From the NCBI GenBank assembly GCA_030017835.1, contig JASEGU010000007.1, positions 1 through 45,977 on the forward strand: a stretch of DNA of 45,977 nt. Direction: 5' to 3'. Shown here one piece after another: positions 43,288-45,977 of this stretch. The translations under genes and the position numbers were made by a program. Position 1 is the stretch's first letter, and the number at the start of each line of letters is the position of its first letter. This DNA is from Actinomycetota bacterium (GTDB lineage Bacteria; Actinomycetota; Aquicultoria; UBA3085; Oleimmundimicrobiaceae). The notes under the pieces are model-generated. The model was not told where the DNA came from and did not search any database. It saw only the letters and a list, made by a program, of their open reading frames with translations.

Positions 43288-43524
43288 ATGCCGACGGTGT
43301 TTAAAATCGGCTCATACAGATTTTTCTTCTACGCTGGTGATTGGGGTGAACCTAAACACATTCACGTTGAGGCCGATAAGAAAGTTGCTAAATTTTGGCT
43401 AGACCCAGTTGTGCTACAAGTTAGCGGCGGGTTTAATCGTATTGAAATTAGTCAAATCTATAAGATAATTAATGAGAACCAAAAAGAAATCGAGGAGGCC
43501 TGGGATGAATATTTCGGCACTTGA
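43288..43524 (+). CDS. DUF4160 protein
   Basis: The 78-residue protein (MPTVFKIGSYRFFFYAGD, EPKHIHVE, then WLDPVVL) matches DUF4160, a small family commonly paired with DUF2442 in toxin-antitoxin-like cassettes. ATG follows AAGGGGAGCGGGGAAGCGTA. It overlaps the DUF2442 gene by 20 nt. Its activity is unknown. Confidence 0.88.
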   Translation: MPTVFKIGSYRFFFYAGDWGEPKHIHVEADKKVAKFWLDPVVLQVSGGFNRIEISQIYKIINENQKEIEEAWDEYFGT

Positions 43525-43807
43525 AATAGAAGTTCCAAGGATTGAAAGAGCTGATATAGCCGAAGATACATTGACGGTTGATCTTAGCGACGGAAGAACT
43601 ATCTCAGTTCCTTTGGCATGGTTTCCAAGACTTATGCACTCTACCCTTAAAGAGCGCAGCAACTGGAGATTAATTGGCAAAGGTGAAGGCATTCACTGGG
43701 ACGATATTGATGAAGATATCAGTGCTCAAAGTTTGCTTTTTGGGAAACCCTCAGGTGAGAGCCAAGAATCTCTCAAAAAGTGGTTAAAGAGTAGGAAATC
43801 TAGCTGA
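43505..43807 (+). CDS. DUF2442 protein
   Basis: The 100-residue protein has the DUF2442 core: LTVDLSDGRTISVPLAWFPRL, the short NWRLIGKGEGIHWDDIDEDI segment and a basic C-terminal tail. I start at ATG 43505 because GGAGG lies 6 nt before it; an upstream ATG at 43472 lacks that. It is the presumed partner of the DUF4160 protein. Confidence 0.88.
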   Translation: MNISALEIEVPRIERADIAEDTLTVDLSDGRTISVPLAWFPRLMHSTLKERSNWRLIGKGEGIHWDDIDEDISAQSLLFGKPSGESQESLKKWLKSRKSS

Positions 43808-43829
43808 TTCCAAGCCGTTAAGCTAAAAA

Positions 43830-43886
43830 CGCTACCTTCGCAAGGCAGAAGTCGGCGGGTCAAATCCGCTCACCTCCACCAAGTTT
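43830..43886 (+). repeat. Partial duplicate of tRNA-Ala 3' part (att-like)
   Basis: Identical to 42840-42896 except T to C at 43846 and T to G at 43859. It contains the anticodon arm, T-arm, acceptor 3' strand, CCA and six following bases, but no 5' half, so it is not a working tRNA. Confidence 0.85.
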
Positions 43887-43912
43887 TTCTATCCTTTTAT
43901 TGTTTTGTCTCA

Positions 43913-43945
43913 CTACTTTTCTTGACACGCCTTAAAGAAAAGTAG
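43913..43945 (+). repeat. Palindromic element, 11-bp stem
   Basis: CTACTTTTCTT and AAGAAAAGTAG flank an 11-nt loop. Further on, GCCCCTTCGGGGC forms a second hairpin around 44018-44031. The 43808-44203 stretch has no gene; its look (palindromes plus GAACTCGC...TTCGGGGC) recalls dispersed intergenic repeats of other bacteria. A TATAAT at 44187-44192 may serve the next gene. Confidence 0.5.
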
Positions 43946-44221
43946 CAAAAGAAGGACGGCCTAATCATTTTTTTAACGGCTTTAAAATCACGGGGGCTTA
44001 AGGTGCCTGCAGAACTCGCCCCTTCGGGGCTCAAACAACTTCGGCACTTTTCTTAAGTCCCCTATTTTTCCGCCTAAAAATGATATGGCGGCTTAAAACA
44101 TGGAGGCTGGCGACGGGAATCTGACAGCCCCTCTTCATTGAATATTGCCGTCGCTTGGCATAAGATTATTTGTAGCAATTTTATCATATAATTAGCTGGT
44201 CTAATGAGGATTGGAGGAACG

Positions 44222-44575
44222 ATGGCAGGGGATCCAACGAATTTTCAAAAAGACAAAGAAGGCGCTTGGAACAAAGCGATGGATGAGGCGGCCAATACGG
44301 CCCAGGCCGCAGGCCTTGGCGCCGTTGCAGGGGGCTTGGCTGCTGCCGGCCTTGGTTTGACAAATCCCGTTGTTGGAACGGTCGGCATAGGGGCCGGGGT
44401 TGGATTTATAACCAGCGAAATAGCGCAAGCGGCCGGCGAAGCAAGCGTAGATACGGCTGGGCCTGCTTTAGAAGAGAAGATCACAAGAGAGGCAGTAGAA
44501 ATGAAGAAGGAAAATCCTGATATGCCCGCTGCTGAAGCGCTTAGGATAGCCAGAGAGCAAAATACGCAAAAATAG
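44222..44575 (+). CDS. Hypothetical glycine-rich membrane-associated protein
   Basis: The 117-residue protein starts at ATG 44222 behind TTGGAGGAACG. Residues about 31-65 form a Gly/Ala-rich hydrophobic segment (GLGAVAGGLAAAGLGL, then VGTVGIGAGVGFI) with glycine-zipper spacing, between charged ends. I recognise no family. It could insert into membranes, but no function can be assigned. Confidence 0.7.
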   Translation: MAGDPTNFQKDKEGAWNKAMDEAANTAQAAGLGAVAGGLAAAGLGLTNPVVGTVGIGAGVGFITSEIAQAAGEASVDTAGPALEEKITREAVEMKKENPDMPAAEALRIAREQNTQK

Positions 44576-44679
44576 ATTCCGGCATTATTTGAGCGTCGTG
44601 TGTTATGACGCTAATTCGGGGGTCAAAGGTGTTATGAAGAAACCATATAATTGTTGCTGGGTAGACAGGCTGGGCTCTG

Positions 44680-45621
44680 ATGTGGAAGCGTAGGCTGCGA
44701 GAGGGTGAACACGAGGCTCGTGCTACATATGCCTTGATCTTGAATCGGCTCTTCTCAGCCGCTCTTAGTGCCGCACCCCTCGACACGGTTTGCACACTCC
44801 TTAGGGTCGGTGGCCTGCAGTCCGCGAACTGGGATGCGTTTGAGGAGTCCCAGAAGGCGTTCGAGGACTACAATTGGCTGCTGAAGACCGTTCTCAGGCG
44901 TCGGGGTCTCACGTCGGGGCGCAGGGTGGGACTCCTGATGTACTGCCAGGCAGTCGAGATGACCGCACCCCACGAAGTTCTCGCGAATCTGCTCCGTTGC
45001 GCAGCGAGAAATCCGTATGTCATTGATCCCTTTGCCGACCTTGTGCGCAGGAAGAAGGAGGTTTTGTCCTCGACCATTCCACCTAGCGCCAAGCAGAAGT
45101 TCCTCAGGATCAAATATCTGGCACAGGTAGTCAGACAGACCGAACTCGAGTCCACCATCGACGACGTGTTCGACAATCGCGTCCGAAACGCCTTTTCTCA
45201 CTCGGACTATATCCTCACTGACTCCAGTTTCCGCTTCAGCGAGGGGGGATTCGCCCAACATATGAACGTGGAAACCCTCGACGGTCTACTTGCGCGGGCA
45301 TTCACGTTCTACGGCGTTTTCCTAGACCTGCATCGTGAATGGCTGCGCATCTTGGGTCGCGGAAAGCGCTTTCACAAATGCCCCAACTACGAGGTGCTCG
45401 AGCTCCTGGTCGCTGAGAATGAGGGGGTGTACGGCTTTCACGTTCACTTCTCCAATAGTACTCGCTCTAAGTGCAGCCGGCGCAAGTCAGGCACCGAAGC
45501 TACAAACGTGTTCTTCGAGACCGATGGCACCATCAACTACATGGTCGGGCTTCTAGACGATCTCGAGCCCGTGTGGAAGATCAATGGCTCGCCGGTCAAG
45601 GACTGGGATGAACTCGCGTAG
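44680..45621 (+). CDS. Unknown protein with HEPN-like RNAFSH motif
   Basis: The 313-residue mostly helical protein has no signal peptide or membrane helix. Its motif RVRNAFSHSDYI (Arg169, His174) fits the Rx4-6H signature of HEPN RNases, common in defence and toxin systems. I see no other family match. G/C-ending codons are markedly more frequent than in the core operons, suggesting recent acquisition. The start is uncertain because no ribosome site precedes ATG 44680. It lies next to a DNA methyltransferase start. Confidence 0.65.
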   Translation: MWKRRLREGEHEARATYALILNRLFSAALSAAPLDTVCTLLRVGGLQSANWDAFEESQKAFEDYNWLLKTVLRRRGLTSGRRVGLLMYCQAVEMTAPHEVLANLLRCAARNPYVIDPFADLVRRKKEVLSSTIPPSAKQKFLRIKYLAQVVRQTELESTIDDVFDNRVRNAFSHSDYILTDSSFRFSEGGFAQHMNVETLDGLLARAFTFYGVFLDLHREWLRILGRGKRFHKCPNYEVLELLVAENEGVYGFHVHFSNSTRSKCSRRKSGTEATNVFFETDGTINYMVGLLDDLEPVWKINGSPVKDWDELA

Positions 45622-45711
45622 GCTGCCCGCTCAAACCGCAACCATTATGCCCAAAGCCGTTAGGTTTGAATTATCAGTTTCCAAACAAGTAAGCGAAAAA
45701 CAAGGAATTCT

Positions 45712-45977
45712 ATGCCAAGATTGACTGAGCAGGAACAACAAGAGATCATCCGCTACGTTGAGGCGAATAAGCCTCTGCCGGAAAAGTACCGCTTTCTGCT
45801 CTTTGAAGAGAAGCGGGAGGTGGAGCTGGTCTGGAATGGCAAGACGGGCGAGGTCTGCAATATCGTCCTGCCCTTTCAGGTGATCGAGCAGGTGGACGAG
45901 CCACGGGCGGAGAGGGATATCCGCTTGCAGATGAGCCTGTTCGACGTCGACGAGCGGGGGCGTCAAATCAAGGGTTG
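45712..45977 (+). CDS. N-terminus of a site-specific DNA methyltransferase, cut by window edge
   Basis: From ATG 45712, behind CAAGGAA, an open frame runs off the end of the window. The text MPRLTEQEQQEIIRYVEANK, then YRFLLFEEKREVELVWNGKT and NIVLPFQVIEQVDEPRAE, resembles the N-terminus of adenine-specific DNA methyltransferases of type III-like systems. The catalytic motifs lie beyond the edge, so the call rests on this N-terminal similarity alone. Confidence 0.6.
   Translation, partial: MPRLTEQEQQEIIRYVEANKPLPEKYRFLLFEEKREVELVWNGKTGEVCNIVLPFQVIEQVDEPRAERDIRLQMSLFDVDERGRQIKG

Larger units (their letters stand above)
42840..43886 (+). mobile_element. Mini-island bounded by the tRNA-Ala 3' part and its duplicate
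   Basis: A 57-nt direct repeat (42840-42896 and 43830-43886, two mismatches) brackets 933 bp with three small toxin-antitoxin-like genes. The left copy completes the functional tRNA; the right copy lacks its 5' half. This is the pattern left when an element integrates into a tRNA gene. No integrase is inside, so it is a remnant or was mobilised in trans. Confidence 0.6.

Noticed and set aside
1-45977. CRISPR array or rRNA genes
   Set aside because: No regularly spaced direct repeats and no rRNA-like conserved sequence were seen.

Overview
The window reads as a chromosomal segment of an anaerobic, H2- and formate-using bacterium. Most genes lie on the + strand in tight operons, with many TTG and GTG starts and strong AGGAGG-type ribosome sites. 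Rex, a tungstate TupABC transporter, a seleno-formate dehydrogenase, a PucR/CdaR-type regulator and the siroheme-derived heme gene ahbC together suggest a deep-branching actinobacterial or Firmicutes-like lineage. That placement is inference; there is no rRNA here to settle it.

Layout. 1-1300: insertion-sequence debris, a truncated IS3-type transposase and an internally deleted IS256-type transposase. 1301-3097: PAS-PAS-GAF-HD-GYP signalling protein. 3151-7872: hydrogenase maturation operon hypF-hypC-hypD-hypE. 7875-8729 (-): PucR-type regulator. 9307-12467: Tat-exported [NiFe] hydrogenase small subunit, a large subunit whose DP-U-xx-C-xx-H metal site uses an in-frame TGA (a [NiFeSe] enzyme), and its maturation protease. 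12539-15365: a transposase scrap, a DUF523/TudS-like protein, a PP-loop ATPase and a site-2 protease. 15369-15746 (-): a lipoprotein thioredoxin whose CxxC has become UxxC. 15944-16591: rex. 16592-16953: a structured leader with a strong terminator. 16954-21815: Sec-containing formate dehydrogenase fdhA-fdhB and an NrfD-type anchor. 21953-24260: fdhE, mobA, mobB, tatA. 24503-30451: tupABC, moeA, moaA, moaC, mogA. 31632-36166: cytochrome c maturation ccmEFABCD. 36168-42687: HemX/CcsB-like protein, precorrin-2 dehydrogenase, hemA, hemC, a cobA-hemD fusion and ahbC. 42817-43886: an intact tRNA-Ala and, 990 bp on, a second copy of its 3' part, enclosing HicB-like and DUF4160/DUF2442 genes. 43887-45977: accessory DNA with a HEPN-like unknown protein and the start of a DNA methyltransferase.

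How the parts fit. Hyp proteins build the Ni-Fe centre. Mob/Moa/Moe/Tup supply a tungsten or molybdenum bis-MGD cofactor. FdhE and Tat mature and export the enzymes. Ccm and the heme genes supply c-type cytochromes that could take the electrons. Selenocysteine appears three times (hydrogenase, formate dehydrogenase, thioredoxin lipoprotein), each followed by a SECIS-like hairpin. Plain ORF calling splits or truncates all three genes.

The most notable observations are these selenoproteins, the Asp-for-Cys proximal-cluster ligand in the hydrogenase small subunit, and several genes whose only plausible start codon is AUU or AUA. Others are a leader-plus-terminator upstream of fdhA resembling a molybdenum-cofactor riboswitch and the small tRNA-bounded toxin-antitoxin-like island. 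I found no CRISPR array and no rRNA.
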